Made by a program: the position numbers and the translations under genes. 64,000 bases of DNA from Casuarius casuarius (Eukaryota > Chordata > Aves > Casuariiformes > Casuariidae), in assembly GCA_003342895.1 (NCBI GenBank), contig PTFA01000041.1, forward strand, positions 5,661,271-5,725,270, written 5' to 3'. Each line of letters begins with the position of its first letter. Positions within the stretch are counted from its first letter, which is position 1. The notes beneath the pieces are model-generated. The model was not told the DNA's origin. It saw only the letters and a program-made list of their open reading frames with translations, and ran no database searches. Of this stretch, positions 38,571-49,581 are shown in pieces.

Positions 38571-39459
38571 GAGAACCGTACCTTTCCACTATTTAGTTTT
38601 AGAGATATTAGCACAGGTATATTAGCAGAATCCATACAGCAATATACTTTGTAACATGTTATCTTAGACCAAGGTTATATTAAACACAAGTTGTTTTTCT
38701 TTTTTGTAAGATGTTTATGTATTTTTTTTTATCCGTAGGCTTATATATTCTTGCAGAGTCTATTAGGGTATATTTTAACATATATTAAAAAAACCTGTAT
38801 GAGCTGTACCAAGACAAATGAGAAAAAAGGTCACTAACAAGCAGTATCATAATCATTTAAAACTGGAAAAGCAATCAGGATCAAAACCAAGAGAATACAC
38901 TGAGACAATAGCTGGTACAAAGACACTTCGTAAGGGCCTAGCAGCTGGGGAAAGGCGATCTATAATAACTACAGATGCCAAATTAGCCAATGTAGCCAGG
39001 CATAAGAGTAACTGGGTTATTGCTGTGTTCGTATAGATGCTTTTTCTTTCCTAAAAATGTTAGATGTGCGAGCATTTTTTAAAAGTTTTCCATAATCTAG
39101 CCATTCCGCAGCTTCAAGAGTCAAGACATCTGCTTTGGAGATGTACTCATGTTTTGACGAGCCTTAAAGCACTGTGGTTTTTGACATAACACTGAAATGA
39201 AATCTTTGATGCTTGACAGCTGCTGGCTGCCTGGTATGCATTTTTTTCTAAGTTTCAGTGTGATGTTTACTACACATAATATGAATGTGCATCATTTTAA
39301 AGAACAGTTTTAATTTCCTTTACCCAGAGCTTTCTGTAGAAGTGCTAAATTTATAGGAGTTAACATCCTTTCAGTGAAGAATGCTGGCAGTTTTAACAGG
39401 TCTCAGTGTGTGTTTGTATGTATGTGTGTAAGACTGCAGAGAGGGCATGAAAAGGCAAT

Positions 39460-39749
39460 GGGAAGTTTTGCACGTGGTGGCAGAGAGATGCCATCGGATG
39501 CAAGGCTGGAACTGACGTTATTGTCTTGGCATCCTGACCCAGCGCTCGCTGCACATCAGAGAGGAGCTGCAGTTGGGAGGCTGTCAAGCTTAATAAAGTA
39601 AAAGTGAATGTACTGCAGAAGCAGTTGCAAATGCTGTTACAGTACTGCTAATGTAACCTGTAAAGCCAGATGGTGAACTTCTGACTCATATGAGCGAGCA
39701 ACACAGGAGTAGTCCCATTGTCTTTGAATTACTGTGGCCAGGGAGACTT

Positions 39750-39780
<31 letters not shown>

Positions 39781-40220
39781 GCATAGGAGCAGACAACTCG
39801 TGCCATCTAGCTCCTCTCTAATCTGCAAGCTGATCGCAGACCCGCTTACAACTGCTAGTTTACATTGGTGTTATGGGCAGCCCTTAGGGCAATTTCTGTG
39901 CAACATTTTATTCAGTGTTTATTAAAGATGGCATTTGCCCAGCTGCTGTTCACCAGCGATAATCACTTTCCACTCAGGCTAAAGGGGAGAACAATGACCT
40001 CTGCCTTTATGCGGTGGTGGCAGAAACAATAGGAAGCCAGTGTCCAAGGCTGCGGAAGAGCCAAACAGGAGCTAACCCCGTGGGATGAGGAGTTTCCCGG
40101 GGCGTGCTTGCCAGCTCGGCTAAGCTGTGGCTGGCTGTGCAGAAGGGACACCGGTGGTCAGAAAGTTAAGTGAATAGAGGAAAGCAGAGGTGGTACCGTG
40201 GGACGGAGAGGTGTTTGCAG
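39460..40220. promoter_or_regulatory. CpG-enriched patch, candidate enhancer or secondary promoter
   Basis: By eye this interval contains roughly twenty CpG dinucleotides in about 760 bases, against a nearly CpG-free background. They include cacgtgg, gcgctcgctg, cccggggcgtg, caccggtgg and accgtgggacgg. A CACGTG E-box lies at about 39470. No good exon is visible. A 24-base A-run at 39750-39773 splits the patch. Confidence 0.3.
39750..39773. repeat. Poly-A tract of 24 bases
   Basis: Uninterrupted A-run following gggagactt. It could be the tail of a retroposed sequence on the plus strand, but I see no recognisable element immediately to its left. Confidence 0.95.
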
Positions 40221-42317
40221 AGCTGATAGCTACCGCACTTACTGGGAGGGCAGACTTAGATTTTGAAATAACTGTATTCACCTTTGGTATTATTTTTGTT
40301 TTTTTCTTTTTGTTTAATAAAGTAAGACTTTGTATACATTCTTTGTAAATAAGCAGGGCAGTAAAAAGAAATATCTGATTTATATTATCAGTTCCTCCTC
40401 CTAATAGATGCAAGCAAGCAAGGCCCCAGTTACTGGCAAACTGGCAGCCAAAGGGGAAACAAACTTTCCTTAATTTAATCAAGCCTCAGTACCTATGGCA
40501 GGTTTTCAAATGTGCCTAGCCCTCATCGCTGCTTTGGGGCCACTCCTGTGAGGTGCTGAAAATTCTGGCCCTGAGCCAGCAGCAGGATGGATTGTGTGAG
40601 TGATTTTAAATGTGGAAATAGCCCTGTGATTTCAGTGGGACTATTTATATGCTTAAATTAAACATGTGCTTAAGTGCTTCACTGGTGCAGAGCCAGAATG
40701 CCTGGTACCTTATAGGACTGAGTCCTTGGAAATCTAATTAATACATTTCAGTGCCAAAATGGGGACAAAGTTCTTTTGAAAACTTGTCCACCAAGCTAGG
40801 TGTCTATATGTTGAACGCTGAGTTTTTCTGAAAATCTAGCCTTTAAATATCAACCTCGGTAATTTGCACTGATGACCATTTTAGCAGAGACATGCAGTCA
40901 GTATTTTTATTCCAATTCTAAACACCTTTTGCACATCCTAAGATGGGAGATTTCACATAAACTAAAAACACATGGGCTACCGTAGATTTTTTTTTGTGGT
41001 TTTAGACACACAAATTAGGGCCATTCCAAACAGTGTAAGGTCTAGCATTTAATTAAATTAAAACCCCACACATTTCTGAAAATGAAGTTGCCTTCGATTT
41101 TTCCAGAATGTCTCAAATCAACTTGCAGTAGTAGTCATTGCAATACAGATACATCAGCCTTGTTTTCATGCATAGGGCCTTGAATCTGGTACTAAACCAT
41201 TAGTAGCCTTTGCGCTACTTGCGTTTAGGAGACACTGTACTGCTAGCTGTGCTATTTTTTGGATGTGGCTAAGACTGTATTTATCTATGCAAGGTTTGCT
41301 GATGGTGTTATGCTTACCAATTTCTGTAATTAAGACATACTTTACAGCTGCAAAAGAGAACCATACTGCTAGAGTTAATTTTGACTGTTGAATTCATGAA
41401 GAAGGGATTTTTTGGTGGTACAGCTTTGGTTGCACTAGGTTTTTTACTGATCTCCCATAATTTTTTCATACTTTTAACAAAGCTATGGCAGTGAAACTTT
41501 TAGATGTAGGAGAGGTCTGAAATCACCATTATAACTGTAGGTTGTTTATGAGGCTTCTGTTTTCTTGCTCACTTCTAAAATAACCAGAATGTTGAGGACC
41601 ATCTTGGAAGCCAAATATGGGGCTTCATTTAACTTTACTATCCTTACATAGTTATTCAAAATGCAAGCACCATCGAATAACTTCTATGGCAGGTTTATAT
41701 TAAATATAGGGAAATCTTAGTATTATGTAGCAAAATCACAATTGCAAGCAAGCAGTTTAAACAGCTCTTGTTCTTTCTATATAAAAATTTATTGTCCCAT
41801 AATATGAAAGATGTTTGACAACATTATTCATCTGTAACCTAGAGTTCCTGGTTTGTGACAATTCATACTTGTAGAGGATGTCTCAGTGGCTTGGGAATTG
41901 CTTTAATGCATCAGAAGTAGTTTAGGCTTGCAATTTTGCCACTAAGTAGTACCATCTTCGATATTCTCTAGAAAATTTTCCTCTTTTAGTGATGAATCAA
42001 ATATCCAAAAATGGAGACGTGATGTTTGAGTAAATCCAGAACACTGCACACAGTGTAGTTGAAGATGTTACTACTTGTCAGTCTGAAAAGATTAGAACAA
42101 ATTTAGAGTTAGCAGCTTGTGGACAAAAAAGTCACTGTAGTAATATTTAACTTCAAAAGGGGAAAACACATACAAATGAGATAGCTTATTGAAAAGAAAT
42201 TTAAAAGAGCAGCCAACAGGGTAAAATGATTGAAGACCATACAGTAGAGGCTCAGAGTGAAAGTATACCACCTATCAAAAGCAAATTAAAAAAAAAAAAG
42301 ATTTTTTCCCTAAAACT
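40221..42317 (+). other. Intronic sequence with one ancient repeat
   Basis: Ordinary AT-rich DNA, except for the old repeat at about 40545-40730. The 120-codon minus-strand ORF at 40120-40482 has no coding features. No exon seen. Confidence 0.45.
40545..40730. repeat. Ancient sauropsid interspersed repeat
   Basis: gatttcagtgggactattta, tatgcttaaattaaacatgt, gcttaagtgcttcactgg and agccagaatgcc match in order a family with 'cagtgggactactcatgtgcttaaagttaagcacatgcttaagtgctttgctgaa'. A second relic of the same group (ggagtagtcccattg) lies at 39709-39723. This is one of the better-preserved old repeats in the window. Confidence 0.6.
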
Positions 42318-43617
42318 AGCTTGGCCAGCTGCACAGCAACAAGATACTGCTCACCAGTGCAATTAAAAATCAGCAGGACAAGATGAATTCTATTCCAGGA
42401 TTCATAGTTCAATTGCAGGAGTTCTAGAAGAACTCAAATATGGATTTATTTAAATTATTAGCTACGGTGTGGAGTTTGTGTTCAAATCAGCCTCATTATA
42501 AAGAAATGAACAGGGTTAAAATGTATTGCCAATTTTGAAAAAGCTCCAGATGGCATATAAGGAGCTTCAGGCAGTCTGGCTTCTGTATTGGGTGAAATGT
42601 AAGAAATATAATGAAGGATGATAATTAGTAAACACCAGTGATAAAATTGGTTAGAGTAGCATGGATGAGGGCAGACTCGGAAGAACTGCAAAAAGACCTT
42701 AGGAGACTGATTGACTAGATAATAAAATAGTAAATGAAATGCAGCATAAATAAATGAAAAGTGTTGCACCTGGGGAAAAAACAATCCTAGCTTCATGTGC
42801 GAAATAGTAGAATTTGAGTGACCATTACCTTTCAGCAGTGAGACTTTGGTGTTATGATAAAAGTCCCATGAAAACATCAGCTCAGTGCTCAGTACAGTTT
42901 AGAGAGCAAATATAATATTAGGAATTATTAGGAAAGGAATAGCGAACAAATCAGAAGGTGTGATTATGGCAATATTTGTATTCAGCATTTACGCATGCCT
43001 TGAATAGTACCTGCAGTTCTACTCCTCTTGTTTCATCAAGGATATATTAGAAATTAAAAACATTCAGAGAAGGGCAGTGAGGATGATCAAAGATATGGAA
43101 CAACTTCTATACTGAGTAAGATAGGATGCTTTAGGTTAAGAATAAATAACTTAGAGGTCTACAAAATCATGACTGATATGAAAAGGGTGGATAAAGATCA
43201 ATTCTTCATTGTTTCTTCCAATATGAGAATAAGGGACCATCAAATGAAGTTGGTGTGTTCTTGGTTCAGAACAGTTGAAATGAGGTGTTTATTTATGGAA
43301 ATGGTGAAACTTGTGTGGACTTGTTGAATTTCTTGTCAAAGGGTGTTGTGGATACAAGATGTTTTCATGAGTTCACAAGGGAATGGGACAATGTGAAAGA
43401 GAGATCCTCTGGAGATTACTAAACAGACAAAACACATCAAGCTCAGGAACACCCCTGAGCTGAAAACAGCTGGAAGCTTGGAGAATATTTAGATGGAAGT
43501 ATCATATATGGTTACCCTCTTAGTCTTAATGTGCTTATGGTCACTGCTGGAAACAGGAGATTGGACTGGGTAGATCTGTAATTTGAACTGCTGTGAGCAT
43601 TCTCATGTTCTGCTGTA
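42318..43617 (+). mobile_element. CR1-type LINE, 1.3-kb 3' part with internal deletion
   Basis: Blocks appear in CR1 ORF2 order. aaatcagcaggacaagatga lies near 42367, ttgccaattttgaaaaa near 42528, gaagaactgcaaaaagacct near 42680, and atattaggaattattagg near 42913. These are followed by agagaagggcagtgaggatg near 43066, gaggtctacaaaatcatgac near 43153, and a terminal ggagattggactgggtagat near 43557. Many stops and indels make it non-coding. Between about 42620 and 42665 the expected middle of the reverse-transcriptase region is missing; that part occurs instead in the next element. The minus-strand ORF at 42482-42877 is antisense noise of this element. Confidence 0.8.
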
Positions 43618-43649
43618 TGTGCTTACATGTGTAATAAATATGATGCACT

Positions 43650-44062
43650 GGGATTTTCTAAAAGCTTTTGAAAAGCTTCCTACTGTTTTAAGATGGAAAG
43701 CCTTCTCATGAACTAATAGCTACTCAGAGGTAAAAAAATAAGGGATAAGAATAAATTACCAGTTTTCATAGAGGGATTGTTAGTGTGTTCTCCCATAGAG
43801 TCTATGAGAGGACCTACATTGTTCCACATATTTATAAATGATCTAGGAAAAGTCTATGAGGGACTGCTGAACACAAGGGAGTGGATATAGCTTTTGGGTC
43901 AAGAGATACCTGAGCTGCAAGTTGCCAAAAGCTGAAGGGTAGAAGAAGCATCACCCCATGCTTCTTCCTTTTTTGTAGTCTTTCCTTAAGTATCTGTTGC
44001 TGGCTGGCCACCTTCAGATGCCTTCAGTCTGACCTTGTTCAGCCAGTCTTATACTCTTATGA
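43650..44062 (+). mobile_element. Second CR1-type LINE fragment, middle plus 3' tail
   Basis: It begins with ctgggattttctaaaagctt and continues with caaagtc-like and ttccacatatttataaatga, tctaggaaaa, which is the reverse-transcriptase middle absent from the preceding copy. From about 43870 it jumps to a 3' tail (gttgccaaaagctgaagg, then atctgttgctggctggccac and agtctgacc). It lacks the part present at 42665-43350 of its neighbour. It is decayed and non-coding. Confidence 0.7.
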
Positions 44063-44452
44063 GTCAAGTATGCTCTTGCCTATTTTGCTGACTTGTCAGA
44101 CTACAGAAATGCAAAAAAAAAAAAAGTCCATTAGTTGCTGCAATTGTTTCAGTCTGGAGTCAGATTATGTAGAAGGTTTAGTACTTATATGATTTAATTT
44201 ACAGGTTGTTTTTTTGCTGGCAGTGATTGCTGAACCCTATCAATTCACTGTTCTATTATTTCCTCTGTCACTCACAGCTCACAGACTTTGCTATTATTCA
44301 ATTTGGTGTCTCTAAATTATACTTCTTTGGAAAGTATTTTCATAGAGTAGTTTTGGGCCTGATTTTCTCTTTTCTTGCCTTGATTTCACATATCTTCTAT
44401 TTCTCAGAATTGATCCTGATTTCTTCCTGAGAGAGAGAGCGAAATGGGGATA

Positions 44453-44524
44453 CATTGAACACATTCATATGTAATTTCTGTCAATATGAATGCCTGAAGA
44501 ATTCTTTGAAAATGTCTCATTCAC
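44453..44524 (+). repeat. 72-bp repeat, copy A
   Basis: It matches 46165-46236 in the same orientation and over the same length, with 68 of 72 positions identical. The four differences are clustered near the left third. The last 41 bases (tgaatgcctgaagaattctt and what follows) are identical. The flanking sequences do not match. I do not recognise the family. Confidence 0.9.
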
Positions 44525-46164
44525 ATATCTTTAAATATTTCCTATCTTGTTACGTTTATATATTTTACTGAACTAATCGTGATAAAAATGGCAGTTGAAA
44601 GCTTGCCTGATGATTCAGTTCAGCAAACTGTACATATTTCAAACAGTACAAACATATGCACTACTGATTTTCTATTTAAAAACTGGCCATGGAAATTAAA
44701 TTTAAAGGCTCTGAGGCCCTGGAGTAGTGCTGAATAAACATCTAACAGTAATAATATGTTCAAAACATGAGTGCCACTGCTAACTTAATTCCACTTCAGG
44801 ATATCAAGAATCACAGACACCTTCTTCCCACTTAATTGCTGTGTTTAATTTGTTTGTTCATGTAACACAATACTTTGGATTATAGTAGAGACCAAAAGGT
44901 CTCAAACAGTTCATTCCCCAAAACAAGCCAAGAAATGCAAAAGAGACCCAAACATGTTGAATATCCATCATGAAGAGCAGCTAGCTTTTTTACTTTTTTA
45001 GTAACGATTTGCTGATTTTTAAATTAACTATTATGTAAGGCTTTTGAAACCCTTCTGTAGCATGAATTCTTTAGTTTGCATGAGGTAAATATCTAATGCT
45101 GGCAGACTGCCTACTTTGGACAACTTAAAATGACTTGCTTTAAGCATCTTAAATGAAATGTTGGCTGAATAAGCAGGAGATTAATTACAATTCTGAATCA
45201 TATGCTACTGTGTCTGCCACTTGATAGCCAGCAGCCAGAGCAGACATGATGTTCATTGGTGACTGGTCTTGTGGTGCATGCGTGTGAATCCTTTGAATAT
45301 TATGAAAGTAAACACTCAAGGCAGGAACTCATCGTCCTGAGGCAGTAATTTTAGCAGGTAAGTGATGAAAAGCTTGTCTTCTCTGAATAGTATTGCAAAA
45401 TGTCAGGGTACTGAAACTGTTGAAATTGAACTTGTCAATAGTAAAGACCTCTATTTAGCCTAAAGTCAATGGGGCTAGGCTTTTGCTTTTCTGGTTCCAC
45501 CTATCTAGGTCAAAACTTCCCATGTATATGAACAGTATGTTCTTTTTTTTCCTTCCCCTAAACAGAAGAAAGTCTAACTTCATAAAAATAAAATAACTTA
45601 AAATTTCATTGTCTCTGAGGTATCCTTTGCATCTGCAGTATCAGTTACTTAATCCTTAGTCAAGAGATTCTTCCTAAAAGAAAACTTTAAATTTAAGCAA
45701 AACATAGTTGCCCCACAAGGCCAGCATCTTGAAAAGATGCATCTTGAAACTACGAGTTCTGCAACTTACTTTTCCCTACCAGCTGTATTTCTTTTCTATT
45801 CTTCTGTATGGACTTTCCAGGTTTCTGGTATAACTGGAGAAGACAGTAGATATGATGTATAAGATAACTCTTAATCAGCTCCAGAGAGAGGTGTGTGGTT
45901 TAAAATCTGAATTCTACTCCACTGCTGGTCTTAAGTGACAAATGCTCTGTTCCTTAATGGCACAGATAATCCTCTTGGTAAGCAGTGATTTTTTTGAGAG
46001 GATAGTTTTTGTGGTATGTGTCTGCATTTGTGTATTTAACCAACAAGACAGAGCATTTACAGTTTAATGAGGGTATATGGATTTTGCTTACAAGTGCTGA
46101 GGGTTTTCCCTTTCTATTCTTTGGGAACAATACACTAAAATTTCCCTTTCCCCCAAGTCTGATG

Positions 46165-46236
46165 CATTGAACACATTCATACCTAATTTTGGTCAATATG
46201 AATGCCTGAAGAATTCTTTGAAAATGTCTCATTCAC
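46165..46236 (+). repeat. 72-bp repeat, copy B
   Basis: Partner of 44453-44524, 1.7 kb away and 94% identical. It starts at cattgaacacattcat and ends at gtctcattcac in both copies, with unrelated flanks. Confidence 0.9.
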
Positions 46237-46796
46237 TTTGGCCCTGACGCTTTCTCTGGAATTCATCAAGTGCACAGATCATCTGCATTGCTTGTAAAAA
46301 TTTAGCTCACTCTTGTCTCTTCATTTCAACAACCTAGAATGATGCAGCATAACTTTGGGAAACAGCAGCATTAAATTAGAGATGCAAGCTACACATTCTA
46401 ATATTAAAAATGCGTTCTCCTACTGTGGCCTAATTTGCCTTTTTCTTTTTATGCTGATAATGTATCTGAACCCACACTGTGAGCAGTGTGTAATAAGTTT
46501 CTAGGCTTTTGGCATATGTTATGGACAAACTGTGGATTCTTTGCTGCTTCAAACAGCAAATGAAATGAGAAGATTGATGAAATTCTTGTCTAGATGTGTG
46601 ACATGAAAATGTGCCTAAACAAATGTAATTTTGCAGCAGGAGCACTCAAATTGCATTGAAGCTAAAAAACATATCTTGCTTATCACATGAATTAATTAAC
46701 TGCAGAACATTTCTTTCTCCTGTTGCTACACAAAGTAAAGGCCTGGGAATTTGAATCTGGTAATTCAGCATATGAAACTACTGTCAGAGCGTCTGT

Positions 46797-46972
46797 CTCA
46801 GGAAGCCTTTAAACCACAGAAGGCTGGAAGTGTAGCCGGGGAGGGATCACTGTATGCTTTCCTTGCTCTGATGCTTTTCCTTAGGCATCTGCTACTGGCC
46901 ACTGTCAGGGGCAGGATATCCAACTAGATAGACCTTTGGTCTGACCCAGCATGGCCACTCTTACATAAGAAT
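46797..46972 (+). mobile_element. CR1-type LINE, 3' end fragment
   Basis: catctgctactggccactgt, caggggcaggatatcc, aactagatagacctttggtc and tgacccagcatggccactct are a clear match to the CR1/L3-like 3' end shared by turtles, crocodiles and birds. It is 5' truncated, about 175 bp, with the 3' end at about 46970. It is the best-preserved fragment of this type here. Confidence 0.85.
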
Positions 46973-47214
46973 ACATGTGATCACCAGTGGTTTTGATCTT
47001 CAGCCCCTTCCAGAGCTGGATTACGACTAAGGATGAATGAAACTATGACTAGAGTTAATTTTAAAACACTGTTATTCAGGTTTGGATTCATTTCAAGGAA
47101 TTTTTTGTTGTCCAAAAATATGAAAATCTGCTGTATATAAAGTCCTTCTCAGAAAAAGTAAATTATATATGTTCAAATATTCAAAATGGATTTGGAGTTA
47201 TAGAGAGGAATTGT

Positions 47215-47315
47215 GACCTTGTGATTCAGCAACATGAGATACATTGATGGGTGCGATGCTCAACTCTACACCCTTCCAGTGTAGCCTGATATTTCTGTGC
47301 CTTAGTTTTACGTCA
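47215..47315 (+). repeat. Possible tRNA-derived/MIR-like SINE relic
   Basis: ttgtgaccttgtgattcagc followed at the right distance by atttctgtgccttagtttta recalls the common 'cttgtgattaag…cctctctgtgcctcagtt' arrangement of MIR-like SINEs. Diverged and uncertain. Confidence 0.3.
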
Positions 47316-47951
47316 TTAGTCTCTAAATGAACATATCTTTCTCATTCTCCTTCTCTGTTTGTTTGGCTAATATGTTCTTTGTAGCAATATCCCTTAAGAT
47401 GGCTAACATACCTAATACAAGGATTCCCAAGTTCGGGGCCTTTAGATACTGCTACATTGCACACAGGAACAGTGTTTTAAGCTCAGATGGTAGGAGCCAG
47501 TTTTTCAGAGAGGTTTATGTAATCCACTTGAGATGCACTTTCCCTTGCCACATCACAGACATGTATATTAGGCTGCATTAACATGACTGGTGATATTACT
47601 TGTAAAAGTGTAAGTTAGATTCAGATCTGCTCTAGCAATGGAAGAAATAATTAATACTTTTGTTTAAATAATATACCCTCTTTTATGAATCACTACCATT
47701 AGGAAAGTAGGGTTGGCCCTGGATTTTTGTCTTTGTGACTATATTAGACAAGAGACCTGAATTTGACACTATTTGTCAGGTCACGCTCAGGGAAAGCTTT
47801 GCCTTGGGAGAAGGCAAGTGAATTCAGATCTGATTCCAAGAGAACACAGTCAGGTGCTACCTTAACTGCAGCTGCTCACATTGTAGTAAGGAAAAAGTGG
47901 AAAAACGGGGGCGAATACTGTTCTGTTTTTTGACCCAACAGGTAAACTGTT

Positions 47952-47994
47952 TTCACTTTCTGGCTCTAAGCTAGGTTCACTTTCTGGCTCTAAG
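47952..47994. repeat. Short tandem duplication, 24-bp period
   Basis: ttcactttctggctctaag occurs twice without mismatch, at 47952-47970 and 47976-47994. On the minus strand it gives the repeated EPESE peptide of a short ORF, which I read as an effect of the duplication. Confidence 0.9.
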
Positions 47995-49560
47995 TGTTTG
48001 AACAGAAGGAAGATATGTTCAACAGCTGATGTCAAATAAAGGAACTTTAAACTGTGAGCACACATTTTTATTGGTATTGACCTTTCCATCATTTAAAACA
48101 ATGTTACAATAGTATAATTTCATTTTATGCGGATGACCCAATTGTCCTTTGATTATTGCCTGGAAATACTGGCTATAATTAAAAATATAAAGAATAGCAT
48201 GTCACAGTTTATCTGCTGTGGGAAGAGCTTCTTATCCCATGCAATTTGGTGCTCCTGGGCTGAGCTAATTGGGTGCAGTTGTCCTTCAAATGCCCTTTGG
48301 ATAGCATGATCTGAAGTGGAAAATGAACAGGGAGCTAAATCTATTCTACAGTGCATAGACCAAAAAAGAAGAGAATGCTGCAAGGGAAGCAGGAAGTCTG
48401 AAAAAAATCTTGATTTAATTTCCTTAAATGTTTGTTCTAAAGATACAGCAAGTACCAATATGAAAAAGCTATTAAAATAATCCTGTTTCTCCTCTTTTTC
48501 TGGAATTTTGCTGATTACAACTCCTTCCATAGCAGTTTTTTCCTCTGAGTGCTATTGTTCTGTACAGTTGTATGAGCATGTATTTAAAACTAATGCAAAG
48601 GGGAAAAGAAAATCCTGCAATCTCAGGAGCACGTATCTGGAGGGTGACAGTTTCTGTTGACATAAAGTTGCTAATGATATTAGAATCACAGTGACACACT
48701 GTGAAAGATTTCTTTTTATTACACCCTTAAGATTTATCAAGGAAATGGTCCAGACTCCTACAATTTTTTTGTGAATAGTAGGGATTATATATTTTAGTGT
48801 GCAAGATTAAAGCAAGTGAGCTTTTATTGTAGATTTCATCTATGATGACCTTGTGGAGATATTCACTGTCCTTTGGGCATATTTTAAAAAATGTTTTATT
48901 AATCAAATGCTTTGAGAGCAAGAAATAGACTGAACTAATTCAGATACTTTTAACAAACTCTGAGGATAGATTTTGTCGACAACAATGAGGGAACTGAGTT
49001 TGCTGAATTGTCTGAACTGCTCGCTTTTGTTGTTCACTTCAGATGCTTATACTTTAAGCTAATATGATTTATTCATTAATGGCCATCCAAGTGTTACTGC
49101 TGTAATGATTTGCCTGGACTCTAGGTAGAAGGGACCTTCTCTCAGGAATACCTTGCTTGGGTAAACTGAGTGACCGAAGTATAGAAGAATAACCTATTTT
49201 ATTGCAACTATTCCAGCATAGCTTCCTATGTGCAGATTCTGTTATAGAATAAAATCAGTTTATGAGCAAAATTGTTATGTTATGATATAGACTTTTGTTG
49301 TTCCTGGATATTGTGTCTGCACAGGAAACTATTCTGGAATAGCAGTAACTAAATAGGCTGGTCTTATTTTTCATGTGGACAAGATGTTAAGGTCAAAGGG
49401 GGTAGTTCATCCCCACTCTGCCTTTATAGTGAGATTTCCTATATGAATGCCGAGACTGACAGGGTGTCTGTGACAGAGCCAAAAGTCCATTAGGATTTGG
49501 AAGAGAATGATTTCCAAACTTCCTCACTGCCTGCAGTTGGGACTGTATTGTTGGGGGTTG

Positions 49561-49581
49561 GTGGTGGTGGTGGTGGTGGTG
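49561..49581. repeat. GGT trinucleotide microsatellite
   Basis: Seven uninterrupted GTG units preceded by a short G/T run. Confidence 0.95.

Noticed and set aside
38495..38616. Exon-like segment with acceptor gatttttag and an open frame reading ISSGAEAELKPLKLKKSPSD
   Set aside because: It sits in or at the edge of a minus-strand CR1/L3 relic, and its entry phase does not follow exon 2: the required frame meets TGA within six codons.
42482..42877. 131-codon minus-strand ORF
   Set aside because: It is antisense to the CR1 ORF2 fragment and has no recognisable domain.
48153..48530. 125-codon minus-strand ORF
   Set aside because: No domain, ordinary AT-rich composition, and a shorter plus-strand ORF across part of the same place. 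No splice signals with coding character on either strand.
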